Source: Acetobacteraceae bacterium
Lineage (GTDB): Bacteria; Pseudomonadota; Alphaproteobacteria; Acetobacterales; Acetobacteraceae
Assembly: GCA_003164305.1 (NCBI GenBank)
Contig: PLSZ01000164.1
Location: 1-11,904, forward strand
Direction: 5' to 3'
DNA: 11,904 bases
Below, in pieces: positions 1-5,475 of this stretch; the first letter of the stretch is position 1; each line of letters opens with the position of its first letter. The notes beneath the pieces were generated by a model. The model was not told the DNA's origin and made no database searches. It worked only from the letters and a program-made list of their open reading frames with translations. The translations under genes and the position numbers were made by a program.

Positions 1-1
1 C

Positions 2-760
2 AACACAATCGTCAATGGCGAGTATCGCCACCTGTCCGTCGCGACCACGCCGCTCGCCGCCGCCGCCGCCCCCGGCCAGTTCTACCAGCTGCTGTGCCCG
101 CAACCGCCTGGCGAAACCCCGTTCCTCCGCCGCCCCATGAGCGTCTACGCCGCCGACCCAATCACCCAACGTGTCGAATTCCTCTACAAAATCACCGGCG
201 CCGGCACCCGAGGCCTCGCCACACTCGCCCCCGGCGACCGCATGCATATTCTGGGTCCGCTCGGCCGCGGCTACACCCTCGACCCGGCCTGGAAGCATAT
301 CGTGGCGATCGGCCGCGGCGCCGGCCTGGCCACCCTCGGGCCGCTCGCCCAGGCAGCCCAAAAAGCCGGGATCGGCGTCACCGCGATCCTCTCCGCCCGT
401 CGACCCGACCTGGTGGTCTCCGACGCGCTGTTCCGCTCCCACGGCGCCTCCGTCGTCACCGTCACCGACTCGCAGGGCAACAGCGGCCCGGCGCATGTCG
501 AACGCCTGTTGCGAGGCCTCATCGCCGACCGCCGTTGCGACGCGTTCTTCACCTGCGGCTCCGCCCGCCTGCTGCGCGTCCAGCAACGCCTGGCCCGCGA
601 ATTTTCCCTCCCTGGCCAGGTCGCCATGGAGCAACAAATGGCCTGCGGACTGGGCATGTGCTTCTGCTGCGTCCGCGACTTCAATGTCGGCGGCGAAATC
701 GTTCATAAGCGCGTCTGCTGGGACGGCCCCGTCTTCGATATCATGGAGGCCCTGCCATGA
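2..760 (+). CDS. pyrK: Dihydroorotate dehydrogenase electron-transfer subunit (PyrK), 5' end missing
   Basis: This gene is open from the first bases of the window to TGA at 758-760, so the true start lies upstream; 252 residues are visible. PyrK carries electrons between the PyrD FMN and NAD+ through FAD and a 2Fe-2S cluster in class 1B dihydroorotate dehydrogenase, a cytosolic heterotetramer. An FAD-binding RRPMS motif sits at visible residues 44-48. A Gly-rich nucleotide-binding turn (GRGAG) is at 104-108. The cluster ligands Cys215, Cys220, Cys223 and Cys239 follow the C-x4-C-x2-C-x(15)-C pattern of PyrK, with an extra Cys222. GRGAG differs from the more usual GGGxG of this family. The pyrD gene follows on the same strand, which fits the expected two-subunit arrangement. 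The ATG at 137 is internal to the FAD motif and is not the start. The family call is firm; whether the role is biosynthetic or degradative is open. Confidence 0.93.
   Translation, partial: NTIVNGEYRHLSVATTPLAAAAAPGQFYQLLCPQPPGETPFLRRPMSVYAADPITQRVEFLYKITGAGTRGLATLAPGDRMHILGPLGRGYTLDPAWKHIVAIGRGAGLATLGPLAQAAQKAGIGVTAILSARRPDLVVSDALFRSHGASVVTVTDSQGNSGPAHVERLLRGLIADRRCDAFFTCGSARLLRVQQRLAREFSLPGQVAMEQQMACGLGMCFCCVRDFNVGGEIVHKRVCWDGPVFDIMEALP
745..749 (+). promoter_or_regulatory. GGAGG ribosome binding site in front of a vestigial pyrD-like start at 757
   Basis: GGAGG lies at 745-749, seven bases before an ATG at 757-759 that overlaps the pyrK stop (ATGA). That ATG now opens only a 56-codon frame ending at 925-927, exactly over the real pyrD start. 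The spacing is ideal, and the overlap style matches the other junctions in this operon. I infer it is the old pyrD initiation signal, left behind when the repeat was inserted. Confidence 0.5.
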
Positions 761-932
761 CCGACCCATGGCGAACTGAGTCGTCACGACCCGCCAACGT
801 CATGGCTCGGCTCGACCGAGCCATCGGTCCCACCTTGGTGTTGATGCCGATGACCCGGCCAGGTCGGAGCACAATGAAGTCATTTGTCGCGATCCAACGA
901 TTTCGGGCACCAGGGGCTTCGCCATGACCGAC
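754..932 (+). repeat. Palindromic-repeat insert bounded by 12-base direct repeats
   Basis: The 12 bases GCCATGACCGAC occur at 754-765 and again at 921-932. Each copy contains a start codon followed by Thr-Asp codons, and the second copy is the pyrD start. The roughly 155 bases between them are not pyrimidine-gene sequence. They include a 23-base hairpin at 802-824 and a small cacc-tt-ggtg palindrome near 831-840. The arrangement looks like a small repeat element inserted at an overlapping pyrK/pyrD junction with duplication of the target. An alternative is chance, because MTD is a common protein start and GCCATGACC is frequent in GC-rich genomes. Confidence 0.55.
802..824. repeat. REP-like hairpin, copy 1
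   Basis: A perfect 9-bp stem (ATGGCTCGG / CCGAGCCAT) encloses a 5-base loop CTCGA and is preceded by GTC. The same 9-bp stem plus 5-base loop design recurs at 4080-4102 and 4132-4154, so this is a repeat family rather than a one-off fold. Its position between pyrK and pyrD could also affect mRNA stability, but no T-run follows, so I do not call it a terminator. Confidence 0.75.
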
Positions 933-1871
933 ATGTCCGTCACCATCGGCCGCCTGACTCTGGCCAATCCGGTGATGCCCGCCTCCGGCACCTTCGCCGA
1001 GGGCCTGGGCGAGGCCATGGACCTGAACCGCCTCGGCGCCCTGGTCACCAAGACGATCACCCGCGAACTGCGCACCGGCAACCCGCTGCCCCGCGTGGCC
1101 GAGGTCGCCGGCGGCATGCTCAACGCCATCGGCATCCCGTCGAAAGGCGTGCCGTATCTGCTGCAGCACACGATCCCGCTGTATCGCACCTGGACCCCGC
1201 CGCTGGTCGTCTCGATTTCCGCCCCCACCGCCGAGGGCTTCGCCAGCCTGGCCGCCGAGATCTCCGTCCCCGGCGTAGCGGCCATCGAAGCCAACATCTC
1301 CTGCCCGAACATTGAGGAAGACGGCAAAGCCTTCGCCATGCGCGCCGGCTCCACGGAAACGGTGGTCCGCCTGATGCGCGCCGCCACGTCGTTGCCGCTC
1401 TGGGTCAAACTGACCCCCAACACCGGGGAGATCGCCGACGTCGCCCGCGCCGCCGAGGCCGCCGGCGCGGACGCTCTGGTGGTCGCCAACACCATCCTGG
1501 CGATGTCGATCGATCTGCAAACCTTCAAGCCCCGCCTCGGAAACGTGATGGGCGGCCTGAGTGGGCCAGCGGTGAAGCCGATCGTCTTGCGGCAGGTGTT
1601 CCAGTGCGCCAGAGCGGTGCGTGTTCCGGTCATCGGCTGCGGCGGCATCTCGACCGCCGCCGACGCCGCGGAATACATGCTGGCCGGCGCCGCCGCCGTG
1701 CAGGTCGGCACCGCCACCTTCGTCAACGCGCGCGCGATGCTGGACGTGATCGACGGCCTGGACCGCTTCTGCGAAGCCCGCGGCCTGCATCGCGTTTCCG
1801 ACCTGACCGGCGCCCTGAAACACGAGGAAGCCGACGAAGAAGACCTCTCCTGGGTCGCGACGCCAGCATGA
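924..1871 (+). CDS. pyrD: Dihydroorotate dehydrogenase class 1B, catalytic subunit (PyrD)
   Basis: The product is 315 residues, normal for class 1B. It interconverts dihydroorotate and orotate on FMN and passes electrons to PyrK. Visible family marks are Thr-Lys-Thr at 42-44, MLNAIGI at 65-71, the class 1 active-site loop NISCPN at 124-129 with catalytic Cys127 (class 2 enzymes use Ser), VKL with Lys162, ANT at 188-190, GGLSGPAVKP at 210-219 and the phosphate-binding GGIS at 240-243. Cys127 together with an adjacent pyrK shows the NAD-linked 1B type rather than the membrane class 2 enzyme usual in Proteobacteria. The ATG at 924 has AGGGG at 912-916 seven bases upstream. An ATG at 933 is also in frame but sits further from it. 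The stop overlaps the next start as ATGA at 1868-1871, implying translational coupling. Confidence 0.95.
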   Translation: MTDMSVTIGRLTLANPVMPASGTFAEGLGEAMDLNRLGALVTKTITRELRTGNPLPRVAEVAGGMLNAIGIPSKGVPYLLQHTIPLYRTWTPPLVVSISAPTAEGFASLAAEISVPGVAAIEANISCPNIEEDGKAFAMRAGSTETVVRLMRAATSLPLWVKLTPNTGEIADVARAAEAAGADALVVANTILAMSIDLQTFKPRLGNVMGGLSGPAVKPIVLRQVFQCARAVRVPVIGCGGISTAADAAEYMLAGAAAVQVGTATFVNARAMLDVIDGLDRFCEARGLHRVSDLTGALKHEEADEEDLSWVATPA

Positions 1872-3124
1872 CCCACCCCGGCCGCGCCCTCGCCGAACAT
1901 CTCTTCGCCGCCCTCCGCGAGGCCACCTCCGACGGCGTCGGCATCACCCGCGACAGCTACGGCACTGGCGAGAGCACCGCCCTCGACATCGTCGAAACCG
2001 CCGCCCAAGCCCACCAACTGCCGACCACCCGCGACGACGCCGCCAACCTCGTCGTCACCCTCCCCGGCACCGACCCGTCGCTGCCGTTCCTCGCCTGCGG
2101 TTCCCACCTCGATTCGGTCCCGCGCGGCGGCAACTACGACGGCGCCGCCGGAGTGATCGCCGGCCTCATGGCCCTGGTCCGCCTGCGCCAGGACGGCATC
2201 GTCCCGCGCCGGACCATCCGCCTCTACGCTCTCCGAGGCGAGGAAAGCGCCGCTTTTGGACGCGCCTACATCGGCTCCTCCGCTTTATTCGGCCAACTCA
2301 CCGAAGACGATCTCGCGCTGCCGCACGCTGTTACCGGCCGCCCACTGCGCGAGTGTATCGCGTCCACCGGCGCCGCGATCGATCGCATCGCCGCGGGCGA
2401 ATGCCTGCTCGACCCCGCCGCCGTCCACGCCTGGCTGGAACTACACATCGAGCAAGGCCCCGTCCTCATCGCCCGCAAACTGCCGGTCGCCGCCGTCACC
2501 GGCATCCGCGGCAATGTGCGGCACCGCAGCGTGACCTGCCTCGGCGAGGCCGGCCATTCCGGCACCGTTCCCCGTTGGCTGCGCCACGACGCCGTCTTCG
2601 CCACCGCGGAATTGCTCACGCACCTCGACAGCCACTGGCAATCGCTGCTCGGCCAGGGCCAGGACCTTGTGGTGACGGCCGGCGTGCTCGGCACCGACCC
2701 GGCCGAGCACGCGATCGCCCGCATCCCCGGTACCGTACGCTTCTCGTTCGAGGCCCGGAGCCAATCAAGCGCCACGCTCGACGACTTCCACGCGCTGTTC
2801 CTGGAAGAATGTCACCGCATCGAGGAATCCCGCGGCGTCCGCTTCGAAATCGACCGCCGCCTGGACACCGCGCCCGCCACGATGGACCCCATCTGGGTCG
2901 AGCGAATCCGAGCCGCCATTCGCCGCCTCGGACTGGATGATGAGCCGATGGCCAGCGGCGCCGGCCACGATGCCGCCGTGTTCGCCAACGCCGGCGTTCC
3001 GAGCGCGATGGTCTTCGTGCGCAACCAGAACGGCTCCCACAACCCGCATGAGGACATGGCGATGGACGACTTCCTGGCTGGCGCCGACGTCCTCCGGCTC
3101 GCCTTGCTGGAAGGAGCCGTCTGA
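1868..3124 (+). CDS. M20-family Zn amidase, hydantoinase/carbamoylase type
   Basis: The product is 418 residues, typical for the AmaB / N-carbamoyl-L-amino-acid hydrolase / allantoate amidohydrolase group, which cleaves carbamoyl or ureido groups with two metal ions. Metal-site motifs are GSHLDSVPRGGNYDG at 78-92 (His80, Asp91), Glu125-Glu126, ELHIEQGP at 191-198 (His193) and SHNPHED at 390-396 (His394). A GHDA motif is at 366-369, and the small dimerisation domain lies roughly at 210-330. The second motif reads RGEESAAFG instead of the common EEGxRF, placing it in a divergent subfamily. The start ATG overlaps the pyrD stop; a longer frame open to 1604 overlaps pyrD and is not used. Beside pyrK, pyrD and pyrE, an attractive substrate is N-carbamoyl-L-aspartate (ureidosuccinase activity), but the sequence alone does not fix the substrate. 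Confidence 0.9.
   Translation: MTHPGRALAEHLFAALREATSDGVGITRDSYGTGESTALDIVETAAQAHQLPTTRDDAANLVVTLPGTDPSLPFLACGSHLDSVPRGGNYDGAAGVIAGLMALVRLRQDGIVPRRTIRLYALRGEESAAFGRAYIGSSALFGQLTEDDLALPHAVTGRPLRECIASTGAAIDRIAAGECLLDPAAVHAWLELHIEQGPVLIARKLPVAAVTGIRGNVRHRSVTCLGEAGHSGTVPRWLRHDAVFATAELLTHLDSHWQSLLGQGQDLVVTAGVLGTDPAEHAIARIPGTVRFSFEARSQSSATLDDFHALFLEECHRIEESRGVRFEIDRRLDTAPATMDPIWVERIRAAIRRLGLDDEPMASGAGHDAAVFANAGVPSAMVFVRNQNGSHNPHEDMAMDDFLAGADVLRLALLEGAV
3111..3116 (+). promoter_or_regulatory. AAGGAG ribosome binding site that fixes the pyrE start at 3124
   Basis: A consensus AAGGAG lies seven bases upstream of the ATG at 3124, inside the end of the amidase gene, and that ATG overlaps the amidase stop (TGATG). 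It argues that the long N-terminal extension of PyrE is translated. The alternative start at 3277, where family similarity begins, has no comparable signal. Confidence 0.75.
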
Positions 3125-3975
3125 TGCCTGACCCGGATTCCGATAACACCCAACCTTCCGGCCTCGGCCAGACTTCTGGCATCGTCCAAACACCCGATAT
3201 CGCCCGGATTTCCGGCCCTGGCGCCGTCGCTGGGGCTGCCCCCGCGGATGCCCCGGGGGCAGCCTCTGGCACAGCCATGGCGCGCCTGTTGCTCGAGGCC
3301 GGTGCCATTCAGTTCAGCCGCGGCCGGCCGTTCATGCTCGCCGCCGGTTGGGCCAGCCCGGTCTATGTCGATTGCCGCCGCCTGATCGGCGACCCCGCCA
3401 CAAGCCGGGCCGTGATCGACGCTGCCCTCGCGCGCTTACGTCGGCAGTTCGGCCCTGTCCTCCCCTTCGACGCCATCGCCGGAGGCGAGACCGCCGGCAT
3501 TCCCTGGGCTGCCTGGCTGGCCGACCGCCTTGACCTGCCGTTGCGCTACGTCCGGAAGCGCCCTTTGGGGATCGGCCGCAATGCCCAGGTCGAGGGCGGG
3601 CCGGTGGAGGGGATGCGCGTGCTGCTGGTGGACGATCTGGCGACCGACGCCGGCAGCAAGACAGCGTTCGTCCGCGGCCTGCGAACGGCCGGCGCCACCG
3701 TCACCGACGGACTGGTCATCTTCTACCACGGTGTTTTCCCCGGCGCCGCCGAGCGCCTGGCGACTCTCGGCCTGACGCTGCACGCGCTGGCGACGTGGGA
3801 GGATATTTTGCGGCCAGACGCTGGCCATCCCGGACTCGACCCCGCCGATCGGCCCGAAATCGAGCGCTTTCTGCCCGATCCCGCCGCATGGTCGGCGTTT
3901 CACGGCGGGAGGGGCAATCCGCCGGAGCTCCCGCTGGAGTTGACGAGACCCGCCCGGAATCGGCCGGTTGGATGA
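3124..3975 (+). CDS. pyrE: Orotate phosphoribosyltransferase-like protein with an N-terminal extension
   Basis: The product is 283 residues, longer than the usual 190-235. OPRTase joins orotate to PRPP to give OMP. The core starts near residue 52 and shows GWASPVYVDCRR at 75-86, GGETAGIP at 120-127, the mobile loop RKRPLGIG at 144-151, GRNAQVEG at 151-158 and the PRPP-binding VLLVDDLATDAGSK at 166-179. The alphaproteobacterial loop as I recall it reads RKKPKGFG; here the catalytic-loop Lys is Leu148, which may weaken or change activity. Residues 1-51 are low-complexity, with four imperfect hexapeptide units at 11-34 and then an Ala/Gly/Pro run over a strong DNA hairpin. The start is chosen for its AAGGAG and the 1-base overlap with the amidase; an ATG at 3277 would give a normal-length protein. 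It could be the sole PyrE or a divergent paralogue. Confidence 0.88.
   Translation: MPDPDSDNTQPSGLGQTSGIVQTPDIARISGPGAVAGAAPADAPGAASGTAMARLLLEAGAIQFSRGRPFMLAAGWASPVYVDCRRLIGDPATSRAVIDAALARLRRQFGPVLPFDAIAGGETAGIPWAAWLADRLDLPLRYVRKRPLGIGRNAQVEGGPVEGMRVLLVDDLATDAGSKTAFVRGLRTAGATVTDGLVIFYHGVFPGAAERLATLGLTLHALATWEDILRPDAGHPGLDPADRPEIERFLPDPAAWSAFHGGRGNPPELPLELTRPARNRPVG
3154..3225 (+). repeat. Four imperfect 18-base tandem units in the pyrE N-terminal extension
   Basis: Codons 11-34 read PSGLGQ, TSGIVQ, TPDIAR and ISGPGA. These are four hexapeptides with a shared x-Ser/Pro-Gly/Asp-Ile/Leu-x-Gln/Arg pattern and an 18-base period. The conservation is loose, so this may be an old duplication or just low-complexity sequence. 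Confidence 0.45.
3234..3264. repeat. Strong 11-bp GC hairpin inside the pyrE extension
   Basis: GGCTGCCCCCG at 3234-3244 is perfectly complementary to CGGGGGCAGCC at 3254-3264 across a 9-base loop. It lies inside the reading frame, ending 12 bases before the internal ATG at 3277. There is no T-run, so it is not an obvious terminator. It could be a remnant of an inserted repeat or an RNA structure that affects translation of a short PyrE form. Confidence 0.7.
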
Positions 3976-4044
3976 CACCCAATCATGCTCACCAGGAGTG
4001 AAGCACGATGGGCTCCAAGGCCGGTTGACCGACCGAACCACGTG

Positions 4045-4088
4045 CGTTTGCTCGTCATCACCGGGTACGTTTGTTCGTCATCACCGGG
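4045..4088 (+). repeat. Tandem duplication, two 21-base units with 23-base period
   Basis: The unit CGTTTGcTCGTCATCACCGGG at 4045-4065 is repeated at 4068-4088 with one difference (C to T at the lower-case base). The second copy runs straight into the hairpin at 4080-4102. The first copy therefore looks like a truncated extra copy of the repeat's left half. Confidence 0.75.
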
Positions 4089-4102
4089 CTTGACCCGGTG
4101 AT
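4080..4102. repeat. REP-like hairpin, copy 2
   Basis: A perfect 9-bp stem (ATCACCGGG / CCCGGTGAT) has a 5-base loop CTTGA and is preceded by TCGTC. It has the same geometry and flanking GTC as the copy at 802-824. Together with the oppositely oriented copy at 4132-4154 it forms an inverted pair. Confidence 0.8.
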
Positions 4103-4131
4103 CTGTCGCGGCACGCACATTGCGCGGTGAG

Positions 4132-4154
4132 ATGGTCGGGTCGACCCCGGCCGT
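4132..4154. repeat. REP-like hairpin, copy 3, inverted orientation
   Basis: ATGGTCGGG and CCCGGCCGT pair over 9 bp with two G-U wobbles, around loop TCGAC, followed by GAC. Read on the other strand it matches the GTC-stem-loop form of the other copies. It faces the copy at 4080-4102 across 29 bases, the head-to-head layout of REP doublets (REPINs). Confidence 0.65.
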
Positions 4155-4193
4155 GACATTGAGAGACTGGCGGAAAACCGCCCGTCCGCGCGA

Positions 4194-4397
4194 TCAGAAG
4201 CCTTCGCGCTCCAGCCGCTTCCGCTCCAGCTTGCGGGCGCGGCGAACGGCTTCGGCGGCCTCACGGGCGCGTCGCTCGGACGGCTTCTCATAGTGCCGCC
4301 GGAGCTTCATTTCGCGGAATATCCCCTCGCGCTGCATTTTCTTCTTCAGGGCCTTGAGCGCCTGATCGACATTGTTATCGCGAACGAGGACTTGCAC
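4194..4397 (-). CDS. rpsU: 30S ribosomal protein S21
   Basis: The protein is 67 residues, the usual alphaproteobacterial length. S21 binds the 30S platform near the 3' end of 16S rRNA and helps initiation. The N-terminus [19 protein letters not shown] and the following [11 protein letters not shown] are characteristic, and the C-terminal third is Arg/Lys/Glu-rich helix. I place the start at a GTG (4395-4397 on the reverse strand) with AGGAG at 4408-4412 about ten bases upstream. The frame stays open to 4547, but the extra residues do not resemble S21. It converges on the pyrimidine operon across a repeat-containing gap and has no operon partner downstream. Confidence 0.95.
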   Translation of the reverse strand: MQVLVRDNNVDQALKALKKKMQREGIFREMKLRRHYEKPSERRAREAAEAVRRARKLERKRLEREGF

Positions 4398-4557
4398 GAA
4401 AAGCCGTCTCCTGTCTGTGGCATGAGCGCTCGCCGAATGGGTCGGCGTCAGGGCGCGCACGGATGGGTCTCGCCGGTCACCCGGAGAATGGGGACCAATA
4501 TCACGGCGGCGGGCCGGCGCAAGCGTTTTTTCGCAGCCGCCGCGCATGACAGTTCAG

Positions 4558-4944
4558 TTACAGCAGTTGCGCCAGGATCATCACCATGCCTACCACCGAC
4601 ACGATCCACACCGCTGTCCGCACCCATGGGATACCGATCGCGTAAACCGGCACGTAGATCAGCCGCGCCCAGAAAAACACCTCCGCGCCCAGAGCGGTCG
4701 TCGCGTTGGCCCGTCCGGCGACCTGGGCAACCAGCACCAGCACCGCGAATACCGGCAAGCTTTCCAGCATGTTGCGATGCGCTTTCGCGGCTCGGTCGGC
4801 CCAACCGATGACCGGCGGCAGGTTTTCCCGGTTCCCCGCCAGGGCCGCCAGCCCAACCTGGGACTGCGCGCCCAACGCCGCGATAATGCTTTGCGCGAAC
4901 GCCAGCACGACCGTCCATACGAGCATCTTCAAATCCGGTGACAT
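4558..4944 (-). CDS. MAPEG-family integral membrane protein
   Basis: This is a 128-residue protein with four likely membrane helices (about 5-25, 64-78, 83-103 and 110-127). It belongs to the MAPEG group (membrane-associated proteins in eicosanoid and glutathione metabolism), whose bacterial members are often small glutathione-linked or uncharacterised proteins. Family marks are RAAKAHRNMLESLPVFA at 51-67 (Arg51, His56, Asn58, Glu61), the Trp-Ala-Arg-x-x-Tyr core at 92-97, and GIPWVRTAVW at 104-113. A GGGGGAG signal precedes the ATG. It lies 22 bases downstream of the MarR-type gene on the same strand, so the two probably form one transcript and the regulator may control it. The substrate is unknown; a role in glutathione-dependent detoxification is inference. 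Confidence 0.88.
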   Translation of the reverse strand: MSPDLKMLVWTVVLAFAQSIIAALGAQSQVGLAALAGNRENLPPVIGWADRAAKAHRNMLESLPVFAVLVLVAQVAGRANATTALGAEVFFWARLIYVPVYAIGIPWVRTAVWIVSVVGMVMILAQLL

Positions 4945-4966
4945 CGTCGCTCCCCCTTTTTTGTGA

Positions 4967-5428
4967 TTACTCCGGCATCAGCAATTCGGCCTCGTCCGCC
5001 AGGTTCCGGGCAACGTCGGGGGAAATCCGCGTCGCCAACGTGGCGTTCGCGGCGCGCCAGAGCGGCAGAGCGGCCTCAAGCCGCCGCGCGCCCAACTCCG
5101 TGAGCCAGACCATCCGCCGTCGCAAATCCGTTTCGACCGTGGCGATTTCCACCAGCCCCTGACCCTCAAGCGTGCGCAGATTACGTGACAATGTCGACTG
5201 ATCGAGCCCGGTCCGCCGCGCCAGACCGCCGAGCGTGTCGTCCTCCGACGTCGCGATCCGCGCCATCAACCCCAGTTGCGCGACCCCCAGTCCGGTCTCC
5301 GCCAACGCGCGATCCAGAAACCGGGTGACGTGGCGGGCGGCCAAACGCAAATTTCCGCCGACACAGGCATCGACCAGAGCGCCAGCGTCGGCACGAAGCG
5401 TCTTTCGGCCTTGCCGTGGGGTGATCAT
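4967..5428 (-). CDS. MarR-family transcriptional regulator
   Basis: The product is 153 residues, the normal size for a MarR winged-helix dimer. The helix-turn-helix covers about 65-90 (LGGLARRTGLDQSTLSRNLRTL), followed by the wing with Glu-Thr-Asp-Leu-Arg-Arg-Arg at 99-105. Helices at both ends would form the dimer interface. I chose the ATG at 5426-5428. In-frame ATGs at 5440, 5446 and 5461 would run the protein through the AT-rich dyad at 5433-5448 and leave almost no space before the divergent thioesterase gene; none has a good ribosome site, so the start is uncertain. MarR proteins usually repress their own gene and a neighbour. The downstream MAPEG gene and the divergent thioesterase-DUF488 unit are the natural targets. 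Confidence 0.9.
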   Translation of the reverse strand: MITPRQGRKTLRADAGALVDACVGGNLRLAARHVTRFLDRALAETGLGVAQLGLMARIATSEDDTLGGLARRTGLDQSTLSRNLRTLEGQGLVEIATVETDLRRRMVWLTELGARRLEAALPLWRAANATLATRISPDVARNLADEAELLMPE

Positions 5429-5432
5429 AGGT

Positions 5433-5448
5433 CTATGCATATACATAG
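5433..5448. promoter_or_regulatory. Operator-like dyad between marR and the thioesterase gene
   Basis: CTATGCATATACATAG is a 16-base inverted repeat with 7 of 8 pairs matching, in a sharply AT-rich gap of 47 bases within GC-rich DNA. A similar half, TGTGCATACA, follows at 5451-5460. Length, symmetry and position suit a MarR dimer site that overlaps both divergent promoters. Binding by this MarR is inferred, not shown. Confidence 0.6.
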
Positions 5449-5475
5449 TTTGTGCATACATGGAAATATAAAATC

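Larger units (their letters stand above)
3976..4193. other. Gene-free stretch between pyrE and rpsU with palindromic repeats
   Basis: These 218 bases separate two convergent genes and show no credible coding frame. The central part holds a 23-base-period duplication and two hairpins of the REP-like family. No classical GC stem with a T-tail was seen for either gene. Confidence 0.6.

Noticed and set aside
757..927. A 56-codon frame starting over the pyrK stop with a good ribosome site
   Set aside because: It runs through the palindromic repeat and gives a MARLDRAIG-type translation typical of such repeats. I treat it as the remnant of the old pyrD start, not a gene, though it might be translated.
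741..2107. Long reverse-strand open frames antisense to pyrD and the amidase
   Set aside because: They lie opposite genes with clear family motifs, have Gly/Ala/Arg-biased translations typical of GC-rich shadow frames, and show no recognisable domain.
3234..3264. Rho-independent terminator
   Set aside because: The stem is strong, but no T-run follows and the sequence is inside an open reading frame with its own start signal.
4045..4102. Possible CRISPR-like repeat array
   Set aside because: There are only two direct units with almost no spacer, and they merge into a REP-type hairpin. No cas gene is visible.
4398..4547. Upstream extension of rpsU to a 117-residue protein
   Set aside because: The extra 50 residues do not resemble S21, while the GTG at 4397 has an AGGAG site and gives the exact family length.
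4293..4941. Forward-strand frames opposite rpsU and the MAPEG gene
   Set aside because: The reverse strand has firmly recognised proteins here; the forward translations are Arg/Pro-rich and match no family.
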